Of a DNA stretch of 64,000 nucleotides, positions 43,488 through 52,210 are shown in pieces. Location of the stretch: positions 1,240,001-1,304,000 of the forward strand of contig OZ251530.1 in NCBI GenBank assembly GCA_965243095.1, given 5' to 3'. A program made the position numbers and the translations under genes. The notes beneath the pieces are model-generated. The model worked only from the letters and a program-made list of their open reading frames with translations, had not been told where the DNA came from and did not search any database. How positions within the stretch are numbered: position 1 is the first letter of the stretch; each line of letters starts with the position of its first letter. Source of the stretch: VXYL01 sp965243095 (GTDB lineage: Bacteria; Pseudomonadota; Gammaproteobacteria; Pseudomonadales; Azotimanducaceae).

Positions 43488-44066
43488 TTGCCGGCCGATA
43501 CGGACAAGGAACTGGTGCGGCGTGTTCGACGCGGCGACGCGGCCGCGTTCGACTTGCTCTACCTGCGGTATCAGCACAAGGTGCAGGCGCTGCTGGGGCG
43601 GTACTTGACGCGGCACCAGGATGTCGAGGACATCGCCCAGGAGACGTTCATCAAGGCGTACCGGGCGCTGCCCCGCTTTCGCGGCGAGAGCGCGTTCTAC
43701 ACTTGGTTGTACCGCATCGCCGTCAACACGGCCAAGAACCACCTGGCGGCGCGGCCGCAGCGCGTGCCGACGGTGGAGCTCGACGCCGAGGACGCCGACG
43801 GCGGCGAATTGGCGGCGGCGCTGCGGCAGGAGGACGGGCCGGAGGACGCGGCGCAGAGCGACGAGCTGAAGGAGGCCATAGACGCCGCCATCGCCGCTTT
43901 GCCGGAAGATTTGCGTTCGGCGCTAACTTTGCGCGAGTTCAATGGTCTAAGCTATGCTCAGATCGCGGAAGTTCTCGATTGTCCGGTGGGTACGGTGCGT
44001 TCGCGCATATTCCGCGCCCGCGAAGCGGTGGACGCGGCGATTCGCCCGTTGGTGAACCGGCGGTGA
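43488..44066 (+). CDS. rpoE: ECF sigma factor, sigma-E / AlgU type
   Basis: RNA polymerase sigma factor for envelope stress genes. 192 residues. Region 2: LLYLRYQHKVQALLGRYL, DVEDIAQETFIKAYRALPRFRGESAFYTWLYRIAVNTAKN, the RpoE/AlgU hallmark. Region 4: ALPEDLRSALTLREFNGLSYAQIAEVLDCPVGTVRSRIFRARE. The start is TTG at 43488 with GGGGGA 6 bases before; the ATG at 43483 is out of frame. Followed by its anti-sigma operon. Confidence 0.94.
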   Translation: MPADTDKELVRRVRRGDAAAFDLLYLRYQHKVQALLGRYLTRHQDVEDIAQETFIKAYRALPRFRGESAFYTWLYRIAVNTAKNHLAARPQRVPTVELDAEDADGGELAAALRQEDGPEDAAQSDELKEAIDAAIAALPEDLRSALTLREFNGLSYAQIAEVLDCPVGTVRSRIFRAREAVDAAIRPLVNRR

Positions 44067-44113
44067 GCGCCGGCGAGCACAGCCGGATGGTGTTTCGATA
44101 AGGAGATGGATTG

Positions 44114-44842
44114 ATGTCGCAGCCGAATTCCGATGCCTCGGCGGAGCTTGACGCCCAAGCGGCGCCCGGCGCCCAAAGTGGCCAAAACGGCGCCCGCGTA
44201 GCGTTGCGCGAGGCAATGTCCGCCACGGTGGATGGCGAAGCCACCGAACTGGAGGTGCGCCGGGTGGCCAACGCCTTGGCCGAGGACGACGAACTGCGCG
44301 GCGAGTGGGCGCGTACGCACTGGATTGGCGCGGCCATGCGCGGGGCGAGAGTGGGCGAGCCGCTGCCGGCCGAACAGCGGCCGTGGCTGCAAGACGAGGC
44401 CGAAAGCGCCGCCGGTTTGGCGCGTTGGTCGCGCTGGGCCTGGCCCACCGCCGGCGCCGCGGCCGCGGCGGTGGCGGCCTTGGCGGTGGTGTTCTCGTTC
44501 GGCCCGGGCAGCCAGCAGGACGCCCCGGTGCCGCAAATCGCTAGCTCGCCGGCCAACGTGCCCGCGGCGCAAGGCTACCGTCACTTGGCCGGAACGCCCT
44601 CGGATGTGGATGTGCGGCGCGCCAACACCTACATGCTGCGGCATGTGCAGCAAACGTCGATGTCGCGCGCCGGCACGGTGCCGATGCCGGTTGGCACGGT
44701 GCCGTTCGTCAAGGTGTTGGCGGTGCGCGACGGGCAAACCGACCTCACGGGCGCCGCGCAGCGCGCAGGCGACCGCAACACGCCGCAGCGAGCGGGCGAA
44801 CGCAACGCTCCCCAGCGCGTTGGCGAGCGCCCCGGTCGATAG
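44114..44842 (+). CDS. rseA: Anti-sigma-E factor RseA/MucA
   Basis: Single-pass inner-membrane protein that sequesters sigma-E and is degraded by DegS/RseP on stress. 242 residues. The N-terminal cytoplasmic domain begins LREAMSATVDGEATELEVRRVANAL, typical of the family, with a W in WARTHWIG. A single membrane helix lies at residues ~112-135. The periplasmic part has YRHLAGTPSDVDVRRANTYMLRH. The tail GDRNTPQRAGERNAPQRVGERPGR is a repeat of about 9 residues, not usual in the family. AAGGAG precedes the ATG. Confidence 0.9.
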   Translation: MSQPNSDASAELDAQAAPGAQSGQNGARVALREAMSATVDGEATELEVRRVANALAEDDELRGEWARTHWIGAAMRGARVGEPLPAEQRPWLQDEAESAAGLARWSRWAWPTAGAAAAAVAALAVVFSFGPGSQQDAPVPQIASSPANVPAAQGYRHLAGTPSDVDVRRANTYMLRHVQQTSMSRAGTVPMPVGTVPFVKVLAVRDGQTDLTGAAQRAGDRNTPQRAGERNAPQRVGERPGR

Positions 44843-44857
44843 CGCCAGGCGCGGGAA

Positions 44858-45952
44858 GTGTCGGCCCCGGCAAGAGCAACAGCGCACGCCGCCCGCCGCG
44901 TCGCCGCGGCGTTGGCGGGCGTTGCGTTGGCTTGCGCCGCGGCCGGCGCGGAACGCACGCCGGCCGATTGGCTGGTGCTCATGGACAACGCCTTTCGCGA
45001 TCTCGATTACGACGGCGTCTTCAGCTACTACACGGAAGAGAATACGCACCACGCGAGCGCACTCGGCTCGTCCGCCAACGGCACACTGGGGTTTCGCTCG
45101 CAAACACGCACGACGGCCCGCTTGGCGACGTTCCGCGTCGTCCACAAGGTTGTTGAAGGGGTGGAGCGGGAGCGCATCGTCTATCTCAACGGCCCGCAGC
45201 GCGAGATTCTGCGCACCGGCGACCAAGTGGCTTGCGTGCTGCAACCGGGCGACACGCTGCTCGCCCTGGAGGGCGCGTTGCCGAGCGGCCTGTACGGGCG
45301 CGTCTTCGCCGCCGATTTCGCCACCATGCGCGAGCACTACGACGTGCGCTTCAGCGACCGCGACCGCGTGGCCGGACGCGCCGCGGTGGGCTTGGAGGTG
45401 ACGCCCCGGGACGCCGAGCGGTTCGGCTACAAGCTGTGGTTGGACGACGAGACCGGCCTGCTGCTCCGCTCGGAACTGCGCGATGCCGATGGCGCGAAGC
45501 TGGAGATCTTCGTCTTCAGCACCTTGCGCTTGGGCGACCGCGTGGCGATGGCGGACTTGGAGCCTTCCACCGACGGGGATCTGGTGTGGCACCGCTTGTT
45601 CGAACCGGGCGAGCCGCAAACCGCCGAGGCGTCGCCGCGGGGGTGGCAGCCGCGCTGGGTGCCGCCCGGATTCAGCATGACCGGCGCCGACACCTTCCAA
45701 CCCGAAGCCCACCGCACCGGCGCCCGCCATGTGCGCACCTTGCGTTTCAGCGACGGGTTGGCGGCGTTCTCGGTGTTCATCGAACCCATGCCCGAAGACG
45801 GCGCCGGCAGCATCGTTTCGCGCGCCGGCGCCACCGTGGCCTTGACGCATCGCACCAAGGGGGCTGGCGGCGAGCATTTGATCACCGTCATCGGCGAGGT
45901 GCCCGTGGCGACGGCGCGCCGCATCGCCGCCGGCGTGTCGCAAGCGCCGTGA
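44858..45952 (+). CDS. rseB: Sigma-E regulatory protein RseB/MucB
   Basis: Periplasmic protein that binds RseA and shields it from DegS until lipid or LPS signals displace it. 364 residues. An Ala-rich signal sequence precedes ERTPADWLVLMDNAFRDLDYDGVFSYY. Later blocks FRVVHKVVEGVERERIVYLNGPQREILR and GRVAGRAAVGLEVTPRDAERFGYKLWLDDETGLLLRS are the MucB/RseB core. The C-terminal domain includes GFSMTGADTF. GTG start. It overlaps the rseC GTG start by 4 bases. Confidence 0.93.
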   Translation: MSAPARATAHAARRVAAALAGVALACAAAGAERTPADWLVLMDNAFRDLDYDGVFSYYTEENTHHASALGSSANGTLGFRSQTRTTARLATFRVVHKVVEGVERERIVYLNGPQREILRTGDQVACVLQPGDTLLALEGALPSGLYGRVFAADFATMREHYDVRFSDRDRVAGRAAVGLEVTPRDAERFGYKLWLDDETGLLLRSELRDADGAKLEIFVFSTLRLGDRVAMADLEPSTDGDLVWHRLFEPGEPQTAEASPRGWQPRWVPPGFSMTGADTFQPEAHRTGARHVRTLRFSDGLAAFSVFIEPMPEDGAGSIVSRAGATVALTHRTKGAGGEHLITVIGEVPVATARRIAAGVSQAP

Positions 45953-46368
45953 ACGGCGGGCACGTGCCGCTTCGCCGCCGCGGGGTGGTGCGGCGTTCGG
46001 CGAACGCGAATGGCGGCGCGGCGCGGGTGGTGTTCGCCGCTCAGGGTTGCGCTGGCTGCGGCTTTGGCGGCGGTACCGTCAAAGAGCTCCCCGTTCGCAC
46101 AGATTTGCCCGAAGGCACGGTCGTGGATGTGGACATCCGGCCGCGGCGGCTTCTCGGCCAAGCGGCGCGGGTCTTCGCGCCACCGATCGCCGCGGCCTTG
46201 GCTGCCGTGGCCGTGTTCGGCGATGGCTGGTCGGCGGTGCTGGGTTTGTTCGTTGGCGGAGTCATCGCCATCGCCGCCCGCCTCCTCTTTCGCGCCCCCA
46301 CCACCACGCACACGGCGGCCAATGGCAACCTTGCGCTGCAACCAGTGGGCGACCGCGCAGCGAATTGA
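45949..46368 (+). CDS. rseC: RseC/MucC-like membrane protein
   Basis: 139 residues. The N-terminal part contains CAGCGFGGG, matching the RseC cysteine motif (C-x-x-C), followed by VVDVDIRPRRLLGQAARVFAPPIAAALAAV and a second helix GLFVGGVIAIAARLLF: two membrane helices. RseC modulates sigma-E and assists other membrane complexes in relatives. The GTG start overlaps the rseB stop (GTGA). Confidence 0.85.
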   Translation: MNGGHVPLRRRGVVRRSANANGGAARVVFAAQGCAGCGFGGGTVKELPVRTDLPEGTVVDVDIRPRRLLGQAARVFAPPIAAALAAVAVFGDGWSAVLGLFVGGVIAIAARLLFRAPTTTHTAANGNLALQPVGDRAAN

Positions 46369-46375
46369 GCGCCGC

Positions 46376-48169
46376 ATGGCAGCCATCGCGCATATCCGCA
46401 ACTTCTCCATCATCGCCCACATCGACCACGGCAAGTCCACGCTGGCGGATCGGCTCATCGGGTTGTGCGGAGCGCTGGCGCCGCGGGAAATGGCCGATCA
46501 AGTGCTGGATTCCATGGACCTCGAGCGCGAGCGCGGCATCACCATCAAAGCGCAGTGCGTCTCCTTGGAACATCGCGCCAGCGACGGCGAAACCTACCGC
46601 CTGAACCTCATCGACACGCCCGGGCACGTGGATTTCAGCTACGAGGTCTCGCGTTCGCTGGCGGCGTGCGAAGGCGCCTTGCTGGTGGTGGACGCGGCGC
46701 AGGGCGTGGAGGCGCAGTCGGTGGCCAACTGTTTCGCGGCCATCGACCAAGGGCTGGAGGTGCTGCCGGTGTTGAACAAGATCGATTTGCCCCAGGCCGA
46801 GCCGGAGCGCGTGGCCTCGGAGATCGAGGAACTCATCGGCCTCGCCACCGACGACGCGGTGGCCGTGAGCGCCAAGACCGGCGACGGCATCGACGCGCTG
46901 CTGCCAGCCTTGCTGGCGGGGGTGCCACCGCCGCAGGGCGATGCCCGGGCGCCGCTGAAAGCGCTCATCGTCGATTCGTGGTTCGACAACTATCTCGGCA
47001 TCGTTTCCCTGGTGCGCGTTTTCAACGGCGTGGTGGCGCCCGGCGACAAGGTGATCGCCAAAGCCGTCGGGCGCGTTCACACCGTGGACGAAGTGGGCGT
47101 CTTCACCCCCAAGCGCGAACGGCGCGAGGCGCTTTCGGCCGGCGAAGTGGGCTACGTGGTGGCCGGCATCAAGGATGTGCGCGGCGCGCCGGTGGGCGAC
47201 ACGCTGATGCACGCCAGCGCCGCCGTGGAGGCGGTGCCGGGCTTCGCGCCGGCACGGCCGCAGGTGTACGCGGGCATGTTCCCGGTGAAATCCGACGACT
47301 TCGGCAACTTCCGCAACGCCTTGGCGAAACTCTCGCTGAACGACGCCGCGTTGTTCCACGAGCCGGAGACGTCGGACGCCCTCGGCTTCGGCTTTCGCTG
47401 CGGCTTCCTCGGCATGTTGCACATGGAGATCGTGCAGGAGCGGTTGGAGCGGGAATACGGCTTGGAACTCATCACCTCCGCCCCAACAGTAGTGTACGAA
47501 GTGGCAACCCGCGGCGGCGACACGTTGCGCATCGAGAATCCGTCGCAGTTGCCGGACGCCGGATCGATCGCCGAACTGCGCGAACCCATCGCCGAGGTGC
47601 ATGTTTTGACGCCGCGCGATCACGTCGGCAGCGTGCTGGGGCTTTGCGAGGAGCGGCGCGGCGTGCAACAGGCGATGCGCTTCACCGCCGGCCAGGTGTC
47701 CATCGACTACGAGATTCCGCTGGCCGAGGTGGTGCTCGATTTCTTCGACCGCTTGCAGTCCGCAACCCGGGGCTTGGCCTCGCTCGACTATTCGTTCCGC
47801 CGTTTCCAAGCCGCGCCGCTGGTGCGCCTCGACGTGTTGATCAACGGCGAGCGGGTGGACGCGCTGGCCACCATCGCGCACCGAGACAAGGCGCAGAAGC
47901 GCGCCCGCGATCTGGTCAAAACGATGAAGGAAGTGATACCCCGGCAGATGTTCGACGTGGCGCTGCAAGCCGCCATCGGCGGCCAGATCGTGGCGCGGCA
48001 AACGGTGAAAGCGCTGCGCAAGAACGTCACCGCCAAGTGCTACGGCGGCGACGTGACGCGCAAGAAGAAGCTGTTGGAGAAGCAGAAAGCCGGCAAGAAG
48101 CGCATGAAAAAGCTGGGCCGCGTGGAGATTCCGCAAGACGCCTTCCTCGCCGCGCTGCGCATGGAGTGA
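46376..48169 (+). CDS. lepA: Elongation factor 4 (back-translocase)
   Basis: 597 residues, standard LepA length. GTPase motifs: G1 AHIDHGKSTLADRL (residues ~14-27), G2 RGITIKAQ, G3 DTPGHVDFS, G4 NKIDLP. The C-terminal LepA-specific domain ends VGRVEIPQDAFLAALRME. It starts 7 bases after rseC. The usual next gene lepB (signal peptidase I) is missing; rnc begins 5 bases after the stop. Confidence 0.95.
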   Translation: MAAIAHIRNFSIIAHIDHGKSTLADRLIGLCGALAPREMADQVLDSMDLERERGITIKAQCVSLEHRASDGETYRLNLIDTPGHVDFSYEVSRSLAACEGALLVVDAAQGVEAQSVANCFAAIDQGLEVLPVLNKIDLPQAEPERVASEIEELIGLATDDAVAVSAKTGDGIDALLPALLAGVPPPQGDARAPLKALIVDSWFDNYLGIVSLVRVFNGVVAPGDKVIAKAVGRVHTVDEVGVFTPKRERREALSAGEVGYVVAGIKDVRGAPVGDTLMHASAAVEAVPGFAPARPQVYAGMFPVKSDDFGNFRNALAKLSLNDAALFHEPETSDALGFGFRCGFLGMLHMEIVQERLEREYGLELITSAPTVVYEVATRGGDTLRIENPSQLPDAGSIAELREPIAEVHVLTPRDHVGSVLGLCEERRGVQQAMRFTAGQVSIDYEIPLAEVVLDFFDRLQSATRGLASLDYSFRRFQAAPLVRLDVLINGERVDALATIAHRDKAQKRARDLVKTMKEVIPRQMFDVALQAAIGGQIVARQTVKALRKNVTAKCYGGDVTRKKKLLEKQKAGKKRMKKLGRVEIPQDAFLAALRME

Positions 48170-48174
48170 ACCCT

Positions 48175-49449
48175 GTGGAACGAGGGAAAAAGCCGGGAGG
48201 GGGCCGCCGACCGGATGGCGCAGCGGGCAGAGGCTCGGCCGGCAAGCGCCCGCGCAAAGACAAACCGCGCGAGGGCGGCTATCGGGGCAGGCACGACGGC
48301 CGGAAGGAGCAGCGCGACGGGCGCGGTTCTTCCAGAAACCAGCGCCGCGAGGGCGGCCGCGACAGGCGCGGCCGGGAAGAAGCGCGCGGCGGCCGTTCCT
48401 TCGGCAAGGAAGGCCGGCCAGGCAGGGAAGACAGAAGAGGCAGGGCAGGCCGGGACAGCAGGGCAGGAGGGGAACGCAGAGAAGAACGGAATAGCAGGGA
48501 GGGCAGGAGAGGCAGGGAAGACGGACAAGAGCAGCCCCAAAGACCCCCTCCGCGCAAACATCCCAAAGGCCGCGGCGCCTCCAGGCGAGACTGGCGCGAC
48601 GGCCCGGCCCCCGGCGCAAGCGCCGGCCCTCCGGCGAAAGAACCACCACCGCGCCAACGCCGCGAAGTGCGGCGGAAAACACCGCCGGTCGCGCCGCCGG
48701 CCGAAAATGTCGCCGAAGCGCAACCGCCACTGCCCCTCACCGTCCTCGAACAACGCCTTGGTCACTCCTTCGCGGAGCCGAGCTTGCTGCGCCGGGCGTT
48801 GACGCACAGCAGCGCCAGCGCCGACAACTACGAGCGTTTGGAGTTCCTCGGCGATGCGGCGTTGGGCTTCGTCGTCGGCCGCTTGCTGTTTGAGGCCCTG
48901 CCGGACGCCACCGAGCAGCGCCTCACGCTGATGCGCTCCCACGTCGTCAACGCCGCCGCCCTCGCCGAGGTGGCGGAAGGGTTGGAATTGGGCGCGTTTC
49001 TGGTGCTCGGCACCGGCGAACGGCGCGGCGGCGGCGCCGAACGGCCGTCCCTTCTTGGCGACGCCTTGGAAGCCCTGCTCGGCGCGGTGCTTTGCGACGG
49101 CGGGTTGAACGCCGCCGGCAAATGCGTCCGGCGGCTGTTCGCGAGCCGTCTGGCGGCCGCCCGCGACGCTGAGTTGAAAGATCCGAAAACCCGCCTGCAG
49201 GAACATCTGCAACAGCGGGGCTTGCCGCTGCCGCAATACGAAATCGCCGCCGCCGGCGGGCTGGATCACGCGCCGGTGTACGCCGTGGAGTGCATCGTGG
49301 AAACGCTGGGCCTGCGTACGAAAGGCGTTGCCGGCAGCCGCCGCGAAGCGGAGAAACGCGCCGCCGCGCAGCTTGTCGCGGAACTGGAGAACGCCGCCCC
49401 CGCGCCGGCGGACGACGCGCAGCCCTCCGCCACAGACGCCGCGACTTGA
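48175..49449 (+). CDS. rnc: Ribonuclease III with a long charged N-terminal extension
   Basis: Cleaves double-stranded RNA in rRNA maturation. 424 residues, almost double the usual ~225. The catalytic and dsRNA-binding core spans residues ~188-405: LEQRLGHSFAEPSLLRRALTHSS, the signature NYERLEFLGDA, SLLGDALEALLGA with the acidic metal ligands, then DPKTRLQEHLQQRG and a dsRBD ending VAGSRREAEKRAAAQLVAELE. Residues 1-187 are low-complexity, rich in Arg, Gly, Glu, Asp, Pro, with GRDRRGREE-type repeats; disordered. The GTG at 48175 is chosen because no stop separates it from the core; an internal GTG at ~48667 would give a near-normal protein. Confidence 0.9.
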   Translation: MERGKKPGGGRRPDGAAGRGSAGKRPRKDKPREGGYRGRHDGRKEQRDGRGSSRNQRREGGRDRRGREEARGGRSFGKEGRPGREDRRGRAGRDSRAGGERREERNSREGRRGREDGQEQPQRPPPRKHPKGRGASRRDWRDGPAPGASAGPPAKEPPPRQRREVRRKTPPVAPPAENVAEAQPPLPLTVLEQRLGHSFAEPSLLRRALTHSSASADNYERLEFLGDAALGFVVGRLLFEALPDATEQRLTLMRSHVVNAAALAEVAEGLELGAFLVLGTGERRGGGAERPSLLGDALEALLGAVLCDGGLNAAGKCVRRLFASRLAAARDAELKDPKTRLQEHLQQRGLPLPQYEIAAAGGLDHAPVYAVECIVETLGLRTKGVAGSRREAEKRAAAQLVAELENAAPAPADDAQPSATDAAT

Positions 49450-49451
49450 CC

Positions 49452-50408
49452 GTGGCAACCGGCGTTGACGCCCCCGCGACCGCCGAAAGTGGGCAAAGCG
49501 CCCCCACCGAGCGTTGCGGCACGGTGGCCCTCGCCGGGCGTCCCAACGTCGGCAAATCCACGCTGCTGAACCATCTGCTGGGCCGCAAGCTCAGCATCAC
49601 CTCGCGCAAGCCGCAAACCACCCGCCACGCGCTGCTTGGCGTGTGCAACCAAGACGGCGCGCAGATCATCTTCGTCGACACCCCCGGCATCCACGCCGAC
49701 CGCAAGCGCGAGCTGAACCGCTACATGGTCGGCCAAGCGGTGGCGGCGCTCGACGGGGTTGATCTCGCGTTGCTGCTGGTGGAAGCCCGCGGCTGGCAAC
49801 GCGGCGACGACATCGCGCTAAAGCGCGTCGCGCAGGCGGGTGTGCCGTGCGTCTGCGTGATCAACAAAATCGACCGCCTAGCCGCGAAGGAGCGGTTGCT
49901 GCCGCTCATGGCCGAGGCGAACGGCAAGCACCCGTTCGAGGCGATCGTGCCGGTGTCCGCCCTCCGCAGCACCGGCTTGGACGAGCTGGCGCAGGTGGTC
50001 GCCGAGCGTTTGCCCCAAGCGCCGCCGCTGTTCCCCCCCGACGAAGTCACCGACCGCCCCATCGACTTCCTCGCCGCCGAGATCGTCCGCGAAAAAGCCA
50101 CCCGCCGCCTTGGCGCCGAACTCCCCTACGAGACCGCAGTGGTGGTGGAACGCATCGCCACCCGCGCCGGCGCAACCGAGTTCGACGCCGTGCTGTACGT
50201 GGAGCGGGAAACGCAAAAGCGCATCGTCATCGGCAAACAGGGCGCCATGCTCAAATCCATCGGCGAGGACGCGCGCCGTGACATCGAAAGCCTCATCAAC
50301 GGCAAAGCCATGCTGCGGCTGTGGGTCAAGGTGGACCGCCGTTGGAGCGACCGCGTGCGCGCACTGCGCCGTTTCGGCTACGCCACACCGGACGCCAACC
50401 CGCCCTGA
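49452..50408 (+). CDS. era: GTPase Era
   Basis: Ribosome assembly GTPase that binds the 3' end of 16S rRNA. 318 residues. GTPase motifs GRPNVGKSTLLNHLLG (residues ~30), DTPGIH, NKIDRL, VSALRSTGLDELA; the C-terminal KH domain includes IVIGKQGAMLKSIGEDAR and LRLWVKVDRRWSD. GTG start 2 bases after the rnc stop. The usual downstream recO is not found. Confidence 0.95.
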   Translation: MATGVDAPATAESGQSAPTERCGTVALAGRPNVGKSTLLNHLLGRKLSITSRKPQTTRHALLGVCNQDGAQIIFVDTPGIHADRKRELNRYMVGQAVAALDGVDLALLLVEARGWQRGDDIALKRVAQAGVPCVCVINKIDRLAAKERLLPLMAEANGKHPFEAIVPVSALRSTGLDELAQVVAERLPQAPPLFPPDEVTDRPIDFLAAEIVREKATRRLGAELPYETAVVVERIATRAGATEFDAVLYVERETQKRIVIGKQGAMLKSIGEDARRDIESLINGKAMLRLWVKVDRRWSDRVRALRRFGYATPDANPP

Positions 50409-50635
50409 GACGTCGCTCGTCGTACGAAGCGTCGATCAACGCCAACTTGCCCGCCGGCGACAGCGCGAAGAAGGCGGGACAGGCGTCAGCGAGGGGCATG
50501 TCGAAATCAATGCCCACTCTCGGCAAAGCCGCTTGCACTGCGTCCGCCAGCGACTGTTCGGCCCGCCGACGGCGGCACATGCCGTGGCTATGTCGTGGCA
50601 TGAGGAATCAGGATGTGCGACGTTCGATGGCCCAG

Positions 50636-51319
50636 TCAGGCCGGCGAAAGGAACGCCTTCAATTGCTCGGAGAGGTTGGAGCACGCCTTCTGCTGCACCC
50701 GGGCGATGAACGGCAGGGGCACCACCACTGCCGGCACGAAACTGGTGCCGCTGGCCTCGGAGCTCAGGCTGCCGGCGATGGTGCCTTCGCGCACGTCCCA
50801 CACCGACGCTTCGTAGTTGGCGCCGTTTTCCCAAGAGAGGAAGCCGAAGCAGGCCGGGATGCCGCCGGTGACCACGGTGCATTGCAGGGTGCCGCTTTCG
50901 TCCGAGCGCTGCGTGGTGCCTTCGATCCACACCAGGTAGCGGACGCCGATTTCGCGGATGCGCGCGCCGATGAGCGGGCGGTTGATGACCTCCGCCAAGT
51001 CCTGCATGTTGAGGGGGGCGGTGCGGGGTTCGAACCACGGGAAGGTCGCGTCCATGAAGTCCTGCTCGGTGAGCACCGGCACGGCGTCCGCGCCGGAGTT
51101 CACGGAACTGCTCACGCAGGCGACGAACTCGTCCTCGGTCTCGCCCTGCGTCTTGTGCTTGCGCGACAGGATGACGATGGAATCGTCGCCGAGGCTGGTG
51201 GGCGCGCGGCGCAACTCTTGCACGGTGGATTGCACGCCGCAGCCGCCGCACAGCGCGAGGAATCCGGCGCCGAACGCGCAGCCAAGCGGTTTTGCGATGC
51301 GCCGCAACATTGCTTTCAT
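50636..51319 (-). CDS. Exported envelope protein of unknown function, lipoprotein-like N-terminus
   Basis: 227 residues with an N-terminal signal peptide MKAMLRRIAKPLGCAFGAGF followed by LALCGGCGVQ. The Cys within LCGGC could be a lipidation site, though the box is not ideal. The body contains DDSIVILSRKHKTQGETEDEFVACV and GARIREIGVRYLVWIEG, with GIPACFGFLSWENGANYEASVWDV; no known domain recognised. ATG at 51319 has a strong GGAGGAG. It overlaps the previous gene's stop (ATGA) and so is part of the same operon. Confidence 0.75.
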   Translation of the reverse strand: MKAMLRRIAKPLGCAFGAGFLALCGGCGVQSTVQELRRAPTSLGDDSIVILSRKHKTQGETEDEFVACVSSSVNSGADAVPVLTEQDFMDATFPWFEPRTAPLNMQDLAEVINRPLIGARIREIGVRYLVWIEGTTQRSDESGTLQCTVVTGGIPACFGFLSWENGANYEASVWDVREGTIAGSLSSEASGTSFVPAVVVPLPFIARVQQKACSNLSEQLKAFLSPA

Positions 51320-52053
51320 GGTGTTTCTCCTCCCCCTTGGTTTCCACTGCTCTGATCTCCGCCGCCACCAGCGAAATGCACGTTGTCGCGCAGCTCGAAG
51401 GCGAGCACCGCGGCGGCGTCGCGCAACGCCCAGATGGTTGCCTCGTTCAAGCACTCACCGGCGTCGCCGCCGTTGCGGTTGTTGGCCTTGCCGTAGCCGA
51501 TGAGCGGCCACTCCTTGCGCATGGTGCCGTCGGCGTCGAACAACCGCATCCGATAGCGGATCCACACTTCGTAGAAATCCGAGCGGGTTTGCTCGGGCGT
51601 CGAAAACTGCACTTGGTCGATCGCCGGAGCGAGTACGCCGTCCAAGGCGCCGTCGCCGCCGTCCATGCGTTGGAAGGGAATCGGCGGCGCGTCATCCTCG
51701 TCCTCCGCACCGTCCTCGTCGGCGTCGTCCGCGGACGAATCCTCCGCCTCGGGCGCGACCGGATCGCGGCGCATCGGCACCACGCGCTCGAACATCGCAT
51801 CGAACACCTGCGTGAACACTGGCGCTTGCGAGGCGCCGATGTCGATGGCGTAGTCGCCGCCGTCCACCTCTTCGCGATGCACATAGCTGGTCAGCGCGTC
51901 CTCGTAGTACACGCCTACATGCGCCCGCAGCGGCGCCACCAGCGGCCGCGGCACGCTGCTGGCCACCATCACCGCCGCGCCGCTTTGGCAGCCGGCGCCA
52001 AGCACCGCCGCCAGCGCCGCGCACGCCGCGGGCAGCGCCACGCGCCAGCGCAT
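51316..52053 (-). CDS. Probable lipoprotein with acidic linker
   Basis: 245 residues. MRWRVALPAACAALAAVLGAGC is a good lipoprotein signal with the lipobox LGAGC at residue 22. The body has a long acidic segment DPVAPEAEDSSADDADEDGAE, then QFSTPEQTRSDFYEVWIRYRMRLFDADG, and ends in GGGGDQSSGNQGGGETP. No domain recognised. An ATG at 52089 is an alternative start but would add a less typical N-terminus. The gene ends in an ATGA overlap with the next. Palindromic repeat copy B lies upstream. Confidence 0.78.
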   Translation of the reverse strand: MRWRVALPAACAALAAVLGAGCQSGAAVMVASSVPRPLVAPLRAHVGVYYEDALTSYVHREEVDGGDYAIDIGASQAPVFTQVFDAMFERVVPMRRDPVAPEAEDSSADDADEDGAEDEDDAPPIPFQRMDGGDGALDGVLAPAIDQVQFSTPEQTRSDFYEVWIRYRMRLFDADGTMRKEWPLIGYGKANNRNGGDAGECLNEATIWALRDAAAVLAFELRDNVHFAGGGGDQSSGNQGGGETP

Positions 52054-52147
52054 CGTTCGCGGCAAGTCGTTCGTCAAATATCCCCGCATGGGGCTACTGT
52101 ACCCCAAGATCGCGCCTCGGCGACTGCGATCGCCACCCGTGCGAGTT

Positions 52148-52199
52148 GCCGGGAACGCAGGCGTCCCGCCGGCATGCGGGCGAGACGCCCGCGCTCCCA
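52148..52199 (+). repeat. Dispersed palindromic repeat, copy B
   Basis: Copy of the ~43-50-base near-palindrome found at 37803 (inverted) and 58761. It lies between the lipoprotein gene and the vWA gene ending at 52211. Confidence 0.8.
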
Positions 52200-52210
52200 A
52201 CGCCCCCGGC

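Noticed and set aside
46262..48730. Minus-strand open frame of 822 codons across lepA
   Set aside because: Antisense to lepA and rnc, which carry intact G-motifs and RNase III signature. Composition is typical of complement frames in high-GC DNA.
50409..50635. Minus-strand peptide with GIDFDMPLADACPAFFALSP-like sequence after era
   Set aside because: It reads through era without a stop in between and has no clear start or family match. Could be a relic; not enough to call.
52148..52199. attL/attR-like sites from the repeated element
   Set aside because: Three copies in mixed orientation and no integrase gene between them; a REP/MITE-like element is more likely.
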